From the NCBI RefSeq assembly GCF_043678055.1, contig NZ_JBHEQA010000003.1:1-64000 (forward strand): 64,000 nt of DNA, written 5' to 3'. Below the pieces are notes generated by a model, which was not told the DNA's origin, searched no databases, and was given only the letters and a program-made list of their open reading frames with translations. The translations under genes and the position numbers were made by a program. The DNA comes from Spongiimicrobium salis. Lineage in GTDB: Bacteria; Bacteroidota; Bacteroidia; Flavobacteriales; Flavobacteriaceae. Shown one piece after another: positions 54,582-64,000 of the stretch (positions are counted from its first letter, which is position 1; every line of letters starts with the position of its first letter).

Positions 54582-57500
54582 CTAATGGTCTACCAAGAGA
54601 CGCATTTTATGAACTCCTCCCCGATCATCTATTGTGCTCACTATATACATACCTCCTTGCATGTGATATACCGGCAACGCATACCCATTCCCATTTATAA
54701 CTTGATTGGGAACATATTCGCCCACTTTTCTTCCCAGCATATCATGGACTACAATCGTCTGCAATGTCCTATTTGGATCGGAAACCGAAACATTAACCGT
54801 GGTCGTTGCTTTATTGGGGTATAAGGATACTTCGTAATCACTAGTTACGGATCTACTTGGTCCTTCCAAGGAAAAGCGAATTGTTCTTGTTTCACCAGCT
54901 TCCCCTGAACCATTTGGCCCGGTATATGCAGTGACATTTAAGTTATAGGTTCCTTCAACAAATTGAATTCCATTACCACTGCTTGCTTCAAATAGTGTAT
55001 ATGGTGCCGTATTATCTGTAAATTCCTGATTTACAGCTCCACTTAATGAGAAAACAACACTACCTACAGTTTCTGGATTGGTATTCGCACGAATCGTATG
55101 CAGGAAATCAAACAATGTATTGACAAAATATGTTTGTTCATTTTCCAATCTAAAAAGTTCTTCATCAAAAGGTGGGAAATCGGTGATATCCAGAACTAAT
55201 AGTGTTAAGGATGTAATACTTGCAGCATCATTACAATTTCGATCTCCATCGGTAATCGTCCAACCAAAATTATCCACCAATGACCGCCTAGATTCATCTC
55301 CTAAACAATATTGAATTGGATTTGCCCCTAATGTTATATTTCTAGGGATGGTTGTTTCGTTTGTGTCTAACGTTGACCATCCTATTAAGGTATTATCATA
55401 ATTTTCCGAAGACAACATCGAACCACTGAGCATTTCGTCCATACTGCGCATAGCACTAATATTCCAATTCCCTAGATTTTGATTGAAAGCTGTTGCTTGG
55501 AAAAACATAAAATTCATTCGCTGAACCTGTGCAGTATCCCAATTACCAATATCTTGATTAAATTCTTCCGCTCTCGAAAACATCCCGCTCATATTCTCAA
55601 CATTAGACATATTCCACCTTGATATGTCTTGATTAAAGAATGTTGCATTAGCAAACATACTCGTCATTGTAGTCACTTGACCAACATTCCAATTTCCTAT
55701 ATCTTCATTAAATGCTGTCCCCGCAAACATGAGGTTCATATTGATAATATTTTGAACATTCCAATTTACAAATGAAGCATTTCCTGTTAAAGAAGTACAA
55801 TCCAGAAACATCCTATTTAATGACCTTACATTGGATAAATTAGGTATATCTTCTGCAAAAACTTGCATATTACCACAATATTCAAATGCATTTTCCATCG
55901 AATTCCATTCTATATCTCCCCATTGATTCACAGCTAAAAGTTTTCCATTGAAATCATCCAACGCAAAACGCGGATGGGGGAACATTCCAGAAATAGATAC
56001 AGTATATGTCCCAACCGTAGTATAGGTATGGGTCATTGTTTGACTTACATTGGTATTAGAAGTACCATCTCCCCAATCAACAGTATAATTGTAGATTTCA
56101 CCATCAACAACAGGAATTACTATCTGATTATTGTTTCCTGGACCGCGATTATCTGTTTTCCAAGTGGTAATAAATGATCGTTGAGGGGCTTCTACTGTAA
56201 ATGAAAGGGATATAGTTTCTCCCTGTTCCCCTGTTCTATCTGGACCACTGTATGGTGTGACAGTTAGTGTATATTCCCCTTCAATCAATTCCCGACCAAA
56301 AAATTCTCCGTCAAAATCTCCAAAAAGTGTATAAGGTGATACATTTTCTGTAGCTTGTCTATTCTCTGGGCCTATTAAAGAAAAAAGAATGCTACCGCCA
56401 TTTACGGGGAAAGTTTGAGCTACAATATTTATTCCTCTTCCCAAATCTTCTTGACTTATCACTGTTCCATCTGAAAGTCTGGAAATATGAATTCCTGTAC
56501 CTATTTCTACAATAGTAAAATCTACAATTTCGGGAACTATTTCATTACAATTTCTTCCATCATCAAAAATCCGCCAATTAAAATTGTCGATTAAATTTTG
56601 TCTAGCATCTTCCCCCAAGCAATAATTACTTAACTCTGCCCCGAAAACAATATTTTCCGGAATTCTAGTTTCATTTTCACTTAAAGTAACCCAACCTATT
56701 AAGGTGTTATCATAATTTTCTATGGAAAGGGCATTGTTAAACATGGACTCCATGTTCACGGCATTACTGATATCCCAATTCCCCAAATTTTGATTAAAAG
56801 GAGAAAAAATAAACATTTCAAAAAAGTTAGTCACATTACTTACATCCCAATTACTGATATCCTGATTAAATGAGGAAGTGACAAACATTCTCGCCATTGT
56901 AGTTACATTACCAACATTCCAATTCCCAATATCCTGATTAAAAGAGGTGGCAAAGAAAAACATCTCTGTCATATCTCTAACATTACTTACATCCCAATTC
57001 CCAATATCCTGATTGAATGGTGTATCTGTGAACATGTTTGAAGTACTTCTTACATTACGAACATCCCAATTGCCTATTTCTTCATTAAATTTAGTGCCTT
57101 CAAATAGCCCATCCATGTCAATAATAGTGCTAACATCCCATTCTCCAAAAGCCGGGTTTCCAGAAAGGTTAAAACATTGAGAAAACATGAATTGCATTGA
57201 GGTTACATTTGATAAATCTGGTGTGTCAATTGCCGTCACATCCAATCTATCACAGTGCATAAAGGCGCCCTCCATAGACGACCATTGAATATCTCCCCAC
57301 TGGTTCACTAACCTGATTTTTTCTATATTCCTGTCACTAAAATCATCATAAACAAACCTGATTCTCGGAAAAATACCACTTATGGTTACCGTGTACTCGT
57401 CCAATGTTTCATAACTATGGGAGATGTCTCCTGTTACTCCAGTATCCATGGTGCCATCACCCCAATCTACATTGTAATCATAGGTTTCTCCGGCAACAGT

Positions 57501-59402
57501 GGGTATGGTTATACTATTTGGCGATGCATCGTTATTCACATTCCTTAAATCCCAAGTGGTCACAAAAGGACGCATTTCGGGTGCTGATTCCCTAATCCTG
57601 AAATTTAGGCTAAGTGGAGTTCCTGCTTGACCTCCGCCTCTTTCTCCTGTAAATGCCGTAGCAGTTAACGTATATGTTCCCACAGGAAGGTTTCTTCCAA
57701 AAAATTCTCCTTGAAAATCCCCAAAAAGGGTATAGGGAGACACATTTTCCGTCATTTCCCTATTTTCAGGACCTGATAATGAAAAAACGACGCTCCCCAC
57801 GGTTTCAAAATTGGTATTGGCAATAATACTCACCCCTCCGGCTGAGATTACAGTTGCTTCATCGATTACAACACCTTCTGTTAAGGGTTGTATTTCTGTA
57901 CCCGTTCCCGCAGCCACCAAGGTGAAATGTACTACCTCAGGTAGAATACCATCACAATTTAGACCACCATCGGTTATGGTCCAGCCAAAAGCGTTACTCA
58001 ATTCCTGTCTTGCCGTTTCAGCCAAACAAAATTGGCTACCCCCTGCATTAAAGGGTATATTTTCCGGAATCCGAGTCTCATTGGTATCTAAAGTAGCCCA
58101 GCCAATTAGCGTACTATCGTAGTTTTCTAAAGATAAACCTGCTCCTTCAAACATCTCAGACATTATAGTGACATTACTAATATCCCAATTGCCTAAATCC
58201 TGATCAAAGTTAGAAACAAAGAACATCTCTCCCATGTTTGTTACATTAGATACATCCCAAGCACTGATATCTTGATTAAACCGAGTATCTGCAAACATCA
58301 AATTCATATTCGTTACTTTAGACACATTCCAACCACTGATATCTTGATTAAAAGCTCCATTCGCAAAAAACATGCCTCCCATGTTGGTTACATTACTAAC
58401 ATCCCAGCCACTGATATCTTGATTGAAAAACACCTCGCCAAACATGGAGCCCATATTCGTGACATTACTAACATTCCAATTGTTGAGGTCATGATTAAAG
58501 CTAGTCAGAGAGAACAATGAGCTCATATCTTCAACAGCACTAACATCCCAATTCCCAAAGGTGGGATTTCCGAACATTCCGAAACAATTTGCGAACATTG
58601 AAGCCATAGAAGTCACCTTAGATAAGTTAGGGATATCTGTGGCCAATACATCCAAGTTTTCACAATTGACAAAGGCAAACTCCATAGAAGACCATTCATT
58701 ATCTCCCCATTGGTTTACAAATCTAATTTTTTGATTATTTTCATCGCCTAAATTAGGAGCAAACCGAATTCTAGGAAAAACACCACTTATGGTAACCGTA
58801 TATTCGTCCAATGTTTCATAACGATGCGTGATATCTCCAGTAACTCCAGTATCCATAGTGCCATCGCCCCAATCCACATTGTAATTATAGATTTCCCCGG
58901 GAACGGTAGGAATGGTAATGCTATTTGGTGATACACCATTATTCACGTTACGTAAATCCCATGTCGTAATAAAAGGTTTGGCATCTGGTTGGGCAACCAC
59001 CCTAAAATTAATGGTAAATGGATCTCCAGGGATTCCCCCACCTCTTTCTTCCGTAAAGGCTGTAGCTGTTAAGGTATAGGCACCTTCAGGAAGGTTCTCA
59101 CCAAAATACTCCCCATTGAAATCTCCAAAAAGGGCATATGGCGCAACATTCTCTGTCATATTTTTATTTAGAGGACCATTCAAGGAAAAAACAACACTGC
59201 CCACCGTAGCAGAAACAGTATTGGCTCTAATATTAATGCCACTTGCTGTTGTGGCAGTATTCAATACTGTTCCTTCTGTGAGTTCCAGTATTGTATTTCC
59301 AGAACCCGCTTCCACCAGGGTGAAGCTTCCAATCTGTTCCGCTTGTCCAAAAGAAAAAAAGGCATACAAAAAGAAGCATACCAGTAGGGTAATTTGTTTC
59401 AT
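54582..59402 (-). CDS. Type IX-secreted surface protein with PKD and DUF285 (BspA-like) repeats
   Basis: 1606 residues. A signal peptide (about 1-19) is followed by three large units, each made of a roughly 115-residue domain (for example TENVAPYALFGDFNGEYFG), a PKD-like domain (YNYNVDWGDGTMDTGVTGD) and a run of DUF285 repeats of about 25 residues (FNQDISGWDVSNVTNMGGMF). A fourth copy of the first domain (TDNTAPYTLFEAS) precedes a T9SS type A sorting domain (VSLYPNKATTTVNVSV ... GGMYIVST). DUF285 repeats are leucine-rich-repeat-like binding scaffolds common on bacterial surfaces. An adhesin or glycan-binding role is likely but not proved. It is transcribed separately from the nuclease gene, judging from the terminator between them. 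Confidence 0.88.
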   Translation of the reverse strand: MKQITLLVCFFLYAFFSFGQAEQIGSFTLVEAGSGNTILELTEGTVLNTATTASGINIRANTVSATVGSVVFSLNGPLNKNMTENVAPYALFGDFNGEYFGENLPEGAYTLTATAFTEERGGGIPGDPFTINFRVVAQPDAKPFITTWDLRNVNNGVSPNSITIPTVPGEIYNYNVDWGDGTMDTGVTGDITHRYETLDEYTVTISGVFPRIRFAPNLGDENNQKIRFVNQWGDNEWSSMEFAFVNCENLDVLATDIPNLSKVTSMASMFANCFGMFGNPTFGNWDVSAVEDMSSLFSLTSFNHDLNNWNVSNVTNMGSMFGEVFFNQDISGWDVSNVTNMGGMFFANGAFNQDISGWNVSKVTNMNLMFADTRFNQDISAWDVSNVTNMGEMFFVSNFDQDLGNWDISNVTIMSEMFEGAGLSLENYDSTLIGWATLDTNETRIPENIPFNAGGSQFCLAETARQELSNAFGWTITDGGLNCDGILPEVVHFTLVAAGTGTEIQPLTEGVVIDEATVISAGGVSIIANTNFETVGSVVFSLSGPENREMTENVSPYTLFGDFQGEFFGRNLPVGTYTLTATAFTGERGGGQAGTPLSLNFRIRESAPEMRPFVTTWDLRNVNNDASPNSITIPTVAGETYDYNVDWGDGTMDTGVTGDISHSYETLDEYTVTISGIFPRIRFVYDDFSDRNIEKIRLVNQWGDIQWSSMEGAFMHCDRLDVTAIDTPDLSNVTSMQFMFSQCFNLSGNPAFGEWDVSTIIDMDGLFEGTKFNEEIGNWDVRNVRSTSNMFTDTPFNQDIGNWDVSNVRDMTEMFFFATSFNQDIGNWNVGNVTTMARMFVTSSFNQDISNWDVSNVTNFFEMFIFSPFNQNLGNWDISNAVNMESMFNNALSIENYDNTLIGWVTLSENETRIPENIVFGAELSNYCLGEDARQNLIDNFNWRIFDDGRNCNEIVPEIVDFTIVEIGTGIHISRLSDGTVISQEDLGRGINIVAQTFPVNGGSILFSLIGPENRQATENVSPYTLFGDFDGEFFGRELIEGEYTLTVTPYSGPDRTGEQGETISLSFTVEAPQRSFITTWKTDNRGPGNNNQIVIPVVDGEIYNYTVDWGDGTSNTNVSQTMTHTYTTVGTYTVSISGMFPHPRFALDDFNGKLLAVNQWGDIEWNSMENAFEYCGNMQVFAEDIPNLSNVRSLNRMFLDCTSLTGNASFVNWNVQNIINMNLMFAGTAFNEDIGNWNVGQVTTMTSMFANATFFNQDISRWNMSNVENMSGMFSRAEEFNQDIGNWDTAQVQRMNFMFFQATAFNQNLGNWNISAMRSMDEMLSGSMLSSENYDNTLIGWSTLDTNETTIPRNITLGANPIQYCLGDESRRSLVDNFGWTITDGDRNCNDAASITSLTLLVLDITDFPPFDEELFRLENEQTYFVNTLFDFLHTIRANTNPETVGSVVFSLSGAVNQEFTDNTAPYTLFEASSGNGIQFVEGTYNLNVTAYTGPNGSGEAGETRTIRFSLEGPSRSVTSDYEVSLYPNKATTTVNVSVSDPNRTLQTIVVHDMLGRKVGEYVPNQVINGNGYALPVYHMQGGMYIVSTIDDRGGVHKMRLLVDH

Positions 59403-59452
59403 AAATTTGTGTTATCGTGGTTAATTTGATTTCGATACTAAAGTAGCATCAT

Positions 59453-59483
59453 CGAATATATTATATGGAATAAATTCGACAAA
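59453..59483 (-). promoter_or_regulatory. Predicted promoter of the DUF285 surface protein gene
   Basis: On the minus strand: TTTG (59483-59480), 19 nt, TATATTCG (59460-59453, seven of eight of TAnnTTTG), about 50 bp upstream of the start codon at 59402. It lies in the 269-bp divergent gap shared with the plus-strand gene at 59672. Confidence 0.5.
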
Positions 59484-59671
59484 ATCGACAAAATACCGAA
59501 TATCACGGTTAAAATACAACTGTCGATAATCTTAATCTTAAGCGAAGTTTCGTACCTTTAAGTCAGAATCTCTCAGACAAGACTCATTACAGAAAATGAA
59601 GTAGAAGAGAATTCCTTTTGTTCCCATTGTAAATAAATGTTCGGAATCCCGACCTAGTAATAAACGAAACT

Positions 59672-60175
59672 ATGCGTTATATTTATTCTCTTGTTCTACT
59701 ATTTAGTTTTTTTAGTGTTTCCCAGGCCAATGCCCAGCAAATGAATGCCGAAAAACTGGAAGAACTTATTACCCAAGTTGCAGATACGGTGCAAAAACAA
59801 GGCAATGCCTTGCAATTTATCTATAAGGAACGCGTACTGATCTGTATTTATGATACCAATGCCAATCGTATGCGTATTATATCTCCGATAGTGGAACGGG
59901 ATAAAGTAGAAGAGAAGGAATTACTAAATGCCTTAGTGGCCAACTATCATTCTGCCTTGGATGTAAAATATGCCTTAAGTGATGAAATCATTTGGTCCGT
60001 ATTTGCGCATCCTTTGGAAGAATTGTATGAGCACCAATTATTGGATGCCATTAATCAAGTGTTTCTTGCTGCTGCAACCTTTGGCACTACCTATTCCAGT
60101 ACCAATTTGGTCTTCCCCGGAAATACACAACGCAAAGAAGAAGAGGCTCCAAAAAAGATTCTTAAGAAAACCTAG
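59672..60175 (+). CDS. Small secreted protein of unknown function
   Basis: 167 residues with a clear signal peptide (MRYIYSLVLLFSFFSVSQANA, cleavage near 21). The mature part is alpha/beta with LQFIYKERVLICIYDTNANRMRIISPI and a long helical segment, ending in a charged tail (QRKEEEAPKKILKKT). No lipobox, membrane helix or known domain is seen. It is the only plus-strand gene of the window; its stop overlaps the stop of the convergent acyltransferase gene at a CTAG palindrome. A -7-like TACCTTTA near 59554 lacks a good -33 box. Confidence 0.75.
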   Translation: MRYIYSLVLLFSFFSVSQANAQQMNAEKLEELITQVADTVQKQGNALQFIYKERVLICIYDTNANRMRIISPIVERDKVEEKELLNALVANYHSALDVKYALSDEIIWSVFAHPLEELYEHQLLDAINQVFLAAATFGTTYSSTNLVFPGNTQRKEEEAPKKILKKT

Positions 60176-60708
60176 GAATACTCGGGAACCTTTCCCACAA
60201 CCCCATTAAAGAATTCATGTTTTTTCTCCAATTCTCCTTCCTTAAAGGATGATATGGGATATGGATCGGATATTTTTACCTGTTTACTTCCATAATCAAA
60301 GGCCACCATCACTATGGGAACATTGGCCGCTTGTGCAATGTAATAATATCCTGTCTTCCAGGCCGACACTCGTTTTCGGGTGCCTTCAGGAGCCAAGGCC
60401 AGTCTAAAGGTATTGCGTTCCGAAAAAATTTTGGCAATGGCTTTTACCATATCATTGTTCTTACTCCTATCAATGGGCGCACCACCCATCCATTTAAAGT
60501 ACCACCCGAATGGCGGTTTGAAAAGGCTTTGTTTGCCTATGAAATTAATTTCCTCATTCCATAATTTACGCACCAATATACCGATAAAAAAATCTACCCA
60601 ACTGGTATGTGGTGCTACAATTATGACACATTTATCTACCTTCGGAAATGTTCCTTGAAGACGCCAGCCTAGGATTCTAAAATAGATAAATTTTGCTAGT
60701 GTTTGCAT
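60172..60708 (-). CDS. PlsC-like 1-acylglycerol-3-phosphate acyltransferase family protein
   Basis: 178 residues, short for the family. The catalytic H(x)4D motif is HTSWVD (about residues 34-39), the acceptor-binding motif is APEGTRK, and GGAPIDRSK lies between as in PlsC-type enzymes. It probably transfers an acyl chain to a lysophospholipid or related acceptor at the inner membrane. It converges with the secreted-protein gene and follows the HAD gene on the same strand after 163 bp. Confidence 0.88.
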   Translation of the reverse strand: MQTLAKFIYFRILGWRLQGTFPKVDKCVIIVAPHTSWVDFFIGILVRKLWNEEINFIGKQSLFKPPFGWYFKWMGGAPIDRSKNNDMVKAIAKIFSERNTFRLALAPEGTRKRVSAWKTGYYYIAQAANVPIVMVAFDYGSKQVKISDPYPISSFKEGELEKKHEFFNGVVGKVPEYS

Positions 60709-60871
60709 AAAATTAAAAGCAGAATTAAGCGATTCTTACTAGATATTTCAGGGTCAATATACGGTATTATTGTTGGGAAGTTATCCTAATTTTACTTTTT
60801 TGCAGTATCTAGTGTTTGAACGGTGTGGTTTCCCAAATCGCTTCCCATATCTTGTTTTCGTATTCTGTATT

Positions 60872-61582
60872 TCAAGTATCAAAATACTCCAAAACAGCAC
60901 TAAGACGGGAAAGCGTCATATAGGCTTTCTTCCCTCTCCGCTCTTCTTCGGAAACCTCCTCATGCTGCCAAGTGGTATGAAAAGGAACATGGATGGCCTG
61001 CGCTCCGATGTTTACAAGAGGTAAGACATCTGATTTCAGTGAATTTCCTATCATTAAAAAAGAACCCACATCAATGTTCAAATGCGCCAGTAAATTTTTG
61101 TAATTGATTTCTTTTTTATCGCTCAATACTTCTACATGGTGAAAATATTTTTCCAATCCTGATTTCTCCAATTTTCGTTCCTGATCTAATAAATCCCCTT
61201 TGGTCAATACAATAAGTCGATACTTTTTACTGAGGACCTGTAGGACTTCCTCTACCCCATCCAAAAGCTCCACGGGATGATCGATCATTTCCTTCCCTAT
61301 ATTCAAAATAGCATTCAAAGTTGCTGGCGATACGTCATTGTTCGAAATTTCAAGGGCCGATTCGATCATAGATAGCACAAAACCTTTGATTCCATAGCCA
61401 TAGAGTTGTAAATTCTCCATTTCCTTCTTGAAAAGCTCCTGATCAATCTTATTTTTGGTCTCATATTTTTCCAACAATGTGGCAAAATCTTCTTCGGCTT
61501 TTCTAAAATAGGTCTCGTTGACCCACAAGGTATCATCAGCGTCAAAGCCAATGGTTTGTATTGCACTGTAATCTACTTCCAT
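60872..61582 (-). CDS. HAD-family phosphatase
   Basis: 236 residues. Motif I is FDADDTLW (nucleophile Asp and acid/base Asp), motif II IVLTKGD, motif III a Lys in the KSGLEKYFHHVEVLSDKKEINYK region, and motif IV MIGNSLKSDVLP. This is the YjjG/haloacid dehalogenase-like subgroup with a helical cap. Substrate unknown. Its start overlaps the end of kdsB by 10 bp, so the two are cotranscribed; a link to Kdo or nucleotide metabolism is possible. Confidence 0.9.
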   Translation of the reverse strand: MEVDYSAIQTIGFDADDTLWVNETYFRKAEEDFATLLEKYETKNKIDQELFKKEMENLQLYGYGIKGFVLSMIESALEISNNDVSPATLNAILNIGKEMIDHPVELLDGVEEVLQVLSKKYRLIVLTKGDLLDQERKLEKSGLEKYFHHVEVLSDKKEINYKNLLAHLNIDVGSFLMIGNSLKSDVLPLVNIGAQAIHVPFHTTWQHEEVSEEERRGKKAYMTLSRLSAVLEYFDT

Positions 61583-62301
61583 ACTTTCTTGGCTTTCTCT
61601 AAATCTTCCGGGGTATCAATTCCAATTCCCGAAACCTGGGTTTCTACCATTTTTATCTTCTTTCCATATTCCAAATATCGGATGGCCTCAATCTTTTCCG
61701 TAGCTTCCAAAGACAGCATTGGTAAACGTTGAAAATCCATTAGTGCCCTTTTTCTAAAGGCATAGATTCCTTTATGCTTATAATAGGTGCTACTGTTGCT
61801 TTTTGCCCTTGGGTATGGAATCGGAGAACGGGAAAAGTACAGAGCAAAATCTCGATTGTCCACAATTACTTTCACAGTATTGGGGTTTTTAATCTCTTCC
61901 TCATCAGTAATCCGAACCATTAGGGAAGCAAGATCGATCTCTGCTGCGGTATCCTCGTTGAAAACGGCGATTACTGCGGCCAAACTTTCGGCATCTATAA
62001 ATGGTTCATCTCCTTGTACATTTACAATGATATCCACTTCCATAGGCGCCACAGCTTCTGCAATACGGTCACTACCACATTCATGTTCTTTTATACTCCT
62101 TATGACCTTTCCATTTATTTCGGAAATAGTATCCTGTATAATAGCACTATCCGTAACCACATAGACCTCATCAAACAATCCTGTATTTACAGTGGCTTCA
62201 TAGGTTCGTACAATTACGGGCTTACCTCCCAAATCTTGCATTAATTTGGCAGGAAATCGAGATGCCGCATAACGCGCGGGAATCATTGCAATAGTCTTCA
62301 T
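61573..62301 (-). CDS. kdsB: 3-deoxy-manno-octulosonate cytidylyltransferase (CMP-Kdo synthetase)
   Basis: 242 residues, the usual length. MIPARYAASRFPAKLMQDLGGKPVIVRTYE, then HECGSDRIAEA and VNVQGDEPFI, are the nucleotide- and Kdo-binding motifs of KdsB. It activates Kdo with CTP for lipid A inner-core assembly in the cytoplasm, indicating a Gram-negative envelope. It lies 19 bp after the DUF4126 gene and overlaps the HAD gene. Confidence 0.95.
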   Translation of the reverse strand: MKTIAMIPARYAASRFPAKLMQDLGGKPVIVRTYEATVNTGLFDEVYVVTDSAIIQDTISEINGKVIRSIKEHECGSDRIAEAVAPMEVDIIVNVQGDEPFIDAESLAAVIAVFNEDTAAEIDLASLMVRITDEEEIKNPNTVKVIVDNRDFALYFSRSPIPYPRAKSNSSTYYKHKGIYAFRKRALMDFQRLPMLSLEATEKIEAIRYLEYGKKIKMVETQVSGIGIDTPEDLEKAKKVWK

Positions 62302-62320
62302 AAGGTTACTTTGCGCTTTT

Positions 62321-62890
62321 TTAGGTTTTTTTTCTAGGTCTTAGTTTCCGATATATCCGAAAAATGACAATCAAGATGATAATAACCAGTATGATGGCGA
62401 TAGGAGGTATCGCTATGGCCGCTGTAGAGACCACTGCAGCTGTACCCGTTTCTATAGTGGCTACTACGGGATTGGCAACGCCGCCGGTGGTGGCCGTAGA
62501 GGTCAAGCGTGTTGTTGCCGAAGCTCCTTTGATCATTGTAGCTGTTCCTCCTCCAGCGATAATCGCCAAAGACCAAGTAACAATAGGATCCAGATTAGCG
62601 ATGGTAGATACCATAACAGCCGTCCCTGCAATAGCGGCCAAAGGCACGGCCAAACTATCCAAAAGATTATCGACCCAAGGAATGAAATAAGCAAAAATTT
62701 CCACGAGCATGGCTACCCCTAAGGTGATCAATGCTGCCAAGCTACCGATCCACTGCCAATTCTCATTTAATTCCCAGACGCCCATATAAGAGGCCAAACT
62801 CAAGGCAAAAAGGGGTAAAAAGACGCGAAAACCTACCGAAGCAGCCAATCCTATTCCTAAAAAAATACTGATAATGGTTTCGGATGTCAT
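62321..62890 (-). CDS. DUF4126 membrane protein
   Basis: 189 residues, mostly hydrophobic: helices near 5-30, 48-70, 80-110 and 150-178, ending in a basic tail (YRKLRPRKKT). The opening GIGLAASVGFRVFLPLFALSLASY and PWVDNLLDSLAVPLAAIAGTAVM are the DUF4126 pattern. Function is unknown. It is placed between the helicase gene (29 bp) and kdsB. Confidence 0.88.
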   Translation of the reverse strand: MTSETIISIFLGIGLAASVGFRVFLPLFALSLASYMGVWELNENWQWIGSLAALITLGVAMLVEIFAYFIPWVDNLLDSLAVPLAAIAGTAVMVSTIANLDPIVTWSLAIIAGGGTATMIKGASATTRLTSTATTGGVANPVVATIETGTAAVVSTAAIAIPPIAIILVIIILIVIFRIYRKLRPRKKT

Positions 62891-62919
62891 GATAAAAAAC
62901 TTTGTACTAAATTAGGCGA

Positions 62920-64000
62920 TTAGTCCTCAACAAAAAAATCGTTTTTGAATCCGATAAGGTACAGCTGTTTTTTTGCCCGGGTAACTGCCGTATATAGCCA
63001 ACGCAAATATTCCTTATCGATACCATTGGGCAAGTAAGGTTGTTCTATAAAAATAGTGTCCCATTGTCCTCCTTGGGATTTATGACAGGTAATGGCATAA
63101 GAAAACTTCACTTGTAGGGCATTAAAGTATTTGTTGTTTTTCACCGCCAGGAATTTTTTATACTTGGAAGTTTCCCCACTATAATCTTTCATTACTTCCT
63201 GATAAAGCCGATTTCCATCATCATAAGACAGGGAAGGCGTTTCTGCTTTTATGGTATCTAGCAGCAATACGGTTTCCAACGGAGGTTGTTTGGGATAATC
63301 TACCATTTTTACCTTTACTTCTGCAAAAGTAAAGCCATAGAGTTCGCGTATCCCAAAAATTTCCAAGACTTCAATAATATCCCCATTGGCAATAAATCCT
63401 GCTTCGGTATTCGGTTTTAACCAAAAGTAATTGTTCTTCACCACCATCATATAATCGCCCACAGCAATCTCATGCTCTAAGTAAAGTATCCTATTTCTAA
63501 TATTTTCATTGTACAAATTTGCCCTTTTATTGGAACGTACAATGATAGAGGTTTCTTCCCTACCATGCTGTCTGTATGCATCGTCTATGGCCTCTTGAAT
63601 ATCATTCCCATCTATGAGGCGTACAATATCGGTAAAGGCACCAACATCAAATTTAAAGCTATCATAGAAGTTATTTTGTAATTGATGACGGAGGTTGGTG
63701 GCATTGACTAAAATTCCTGAATCCTCAGCTTGTCGCACTACTTCGTCCAACTCAATTTTCATCACTTCCTTATTATAGTTCAATCCTAAGGTTTTTTCAT
63801 CCAAAGCCGGACTCAGATCCAAACGCACCGGAGGCAATTGTGCGGTATCGCCAATAAGAATTAATTTGCATTGGTGACCACTATAGACATACAACATCAA
63901 ATCGTCCAGTAAAGACCCATTTTCGAACAATTTACTATCTGCAGGAGTATCTGGAATCATAGAGGCCTCATCCACAATAAAAACAGTGTTCCTATGTTTA
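62920..64000 (-). CDS. RecD-like/UvrD-family ATP-dependent helicase, C-terminal part (5' end outside window)
   Basis: Open frame from the right edge to the stop at 62920. At the edge the frame reads HRNTVFIVDEASMIP, a Walker B motif, so Walker A lies outside the window. Later come LILIGDTAQLPPV (motif III), SYAITCHKSQGGQWDTIFIEQP (motif V) and YTAVTRAKKQLYLIG (motif VI), the SF1 helicase set of RecD2/AAA_30 proteins. It is probably a DNA-repair helicase. The frame continues upstream of the internal GTG at 63975, which is not the real start. Confidence 0.93.
   Translation of the reverse strand, partial: KHRNTVFIVDEASMIPDTPADSKLFENGSLLDDLMLYVYSGHQCKLILIGDTAQLPPVRLDLSPALDEKTLGLNYNKEVMKIELDEVVRQAEDSGILVNATNLRHQLQNNFYDSFKFDVGAFTDIVRLIDGNDIQEAIDDAYRQHGREETSIIVRSNKRANLYNENIRNRILYLEHEIAVGDYMMVVKNNYFWLKPNTEAGFIANGDIIEVLEIFGIRELYGFTFAEVKVKMVDYPKQPPLETVLLLDTIKAETPSLSYDDGNRLYQEVMKDYSGETSKYKKFLAVKNNKYFNALQVKFSYAITCHKSQGGQWDTIFIEQPYLPNGIDKEYLRWLYTAVTRAKKQLYLIGFKNDFFVED

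Noticed and set aside
60172..60175. Overlap of convergent stop codons as a frameshift sign
   Set aside because: CTAG supplies a TAG stop on both strands; both proteins are complete.

Overview
The window looks like a chromosome segment of a Bacteroidota member, most likely a Flavobacteriaceae-type bacterium. Supporting signs are low-GC DNA (about 30-40% by eye), two proteins with type IX secretion C-terminal sorting domains, an UpxY-type NusG paralogue, a CarboxypepD_reg/plug outer-membrane receptor, DUF285 repeat proteins, kdsB, and promoters of the TTTG-N19-TAnnTTTG type. Almost everything is on the minus strand, so the biological order runs from high to low coordinates.

Positions 25241 to 1 (continuing past the left edge) form a nonribosomal peptide gene cluster. 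It starts with an UpxY/LoaP-like antiterminator preceded by a strong palindrome. The order is then panD (aspartate decarboxylase), a Ser-type A-T NRPS protein with only a C-domain remnant, a DUF6734-like glycosyltransferase-fold protein, a LanC-like protein, a C-A-T-C NRPS with a Gly-like pocket, a membrane-anchored secreted serine hydrolase/peptidase, a type II thioesterase, a PvdE/SyrD-type peptide exporter, an aspartate kinase, an outer-membrane receptor, a carbamoyltransferase, and a TubC-docking C-A NRPS cut by the window edge. A carbamoylated, exported peptide built partly from Ser, Gly and aspartate-derived units is a reasonable inference. The edge NRPS is a GC mosaic: its framework is about 60% GC, but the substrate-pocket subdomain and a patch of the C domain are about 28-30% GC, as expected of subdomain exchange.

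Positions 48410 to 25822 encode a complete contractile injection system of the extracellular (Afp/PVC/AlgoCIS-like) type in one tightly packed operon. It contains a DUF4255 terminator/cap, an unknown protein, one sheath, two tube proteins, DUF5908, a LysM hub protein, a VgrG-like spike, a gp25-like protein, two large baseplate proteins flanking a fibre-like protein, a tape measure, an AAA+ ATPase and a DUF4280 PAAR-like tip. Membrane proteins sit at both ends of the operon and are translationally coupled to structural genes. One of them carries a periplasmic GH18-like domain. No obvious toxin gene is present.

Positions 59402 to 48816 carry two very large repeat-rich type IX-secreted proteins, an ExeM/NucH-like nuclease and a PKD/DUF285 surface protein, which share an unnamed domain of about 115 residues. 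The right end (59672 to 64000) is mostly housekeeping: a small secreted protein, a PlsC-like acyltransferase, a HAD phosphatase, KdsB, a DUF4126 protein and the C-terminal part of a RecD-like helicase.
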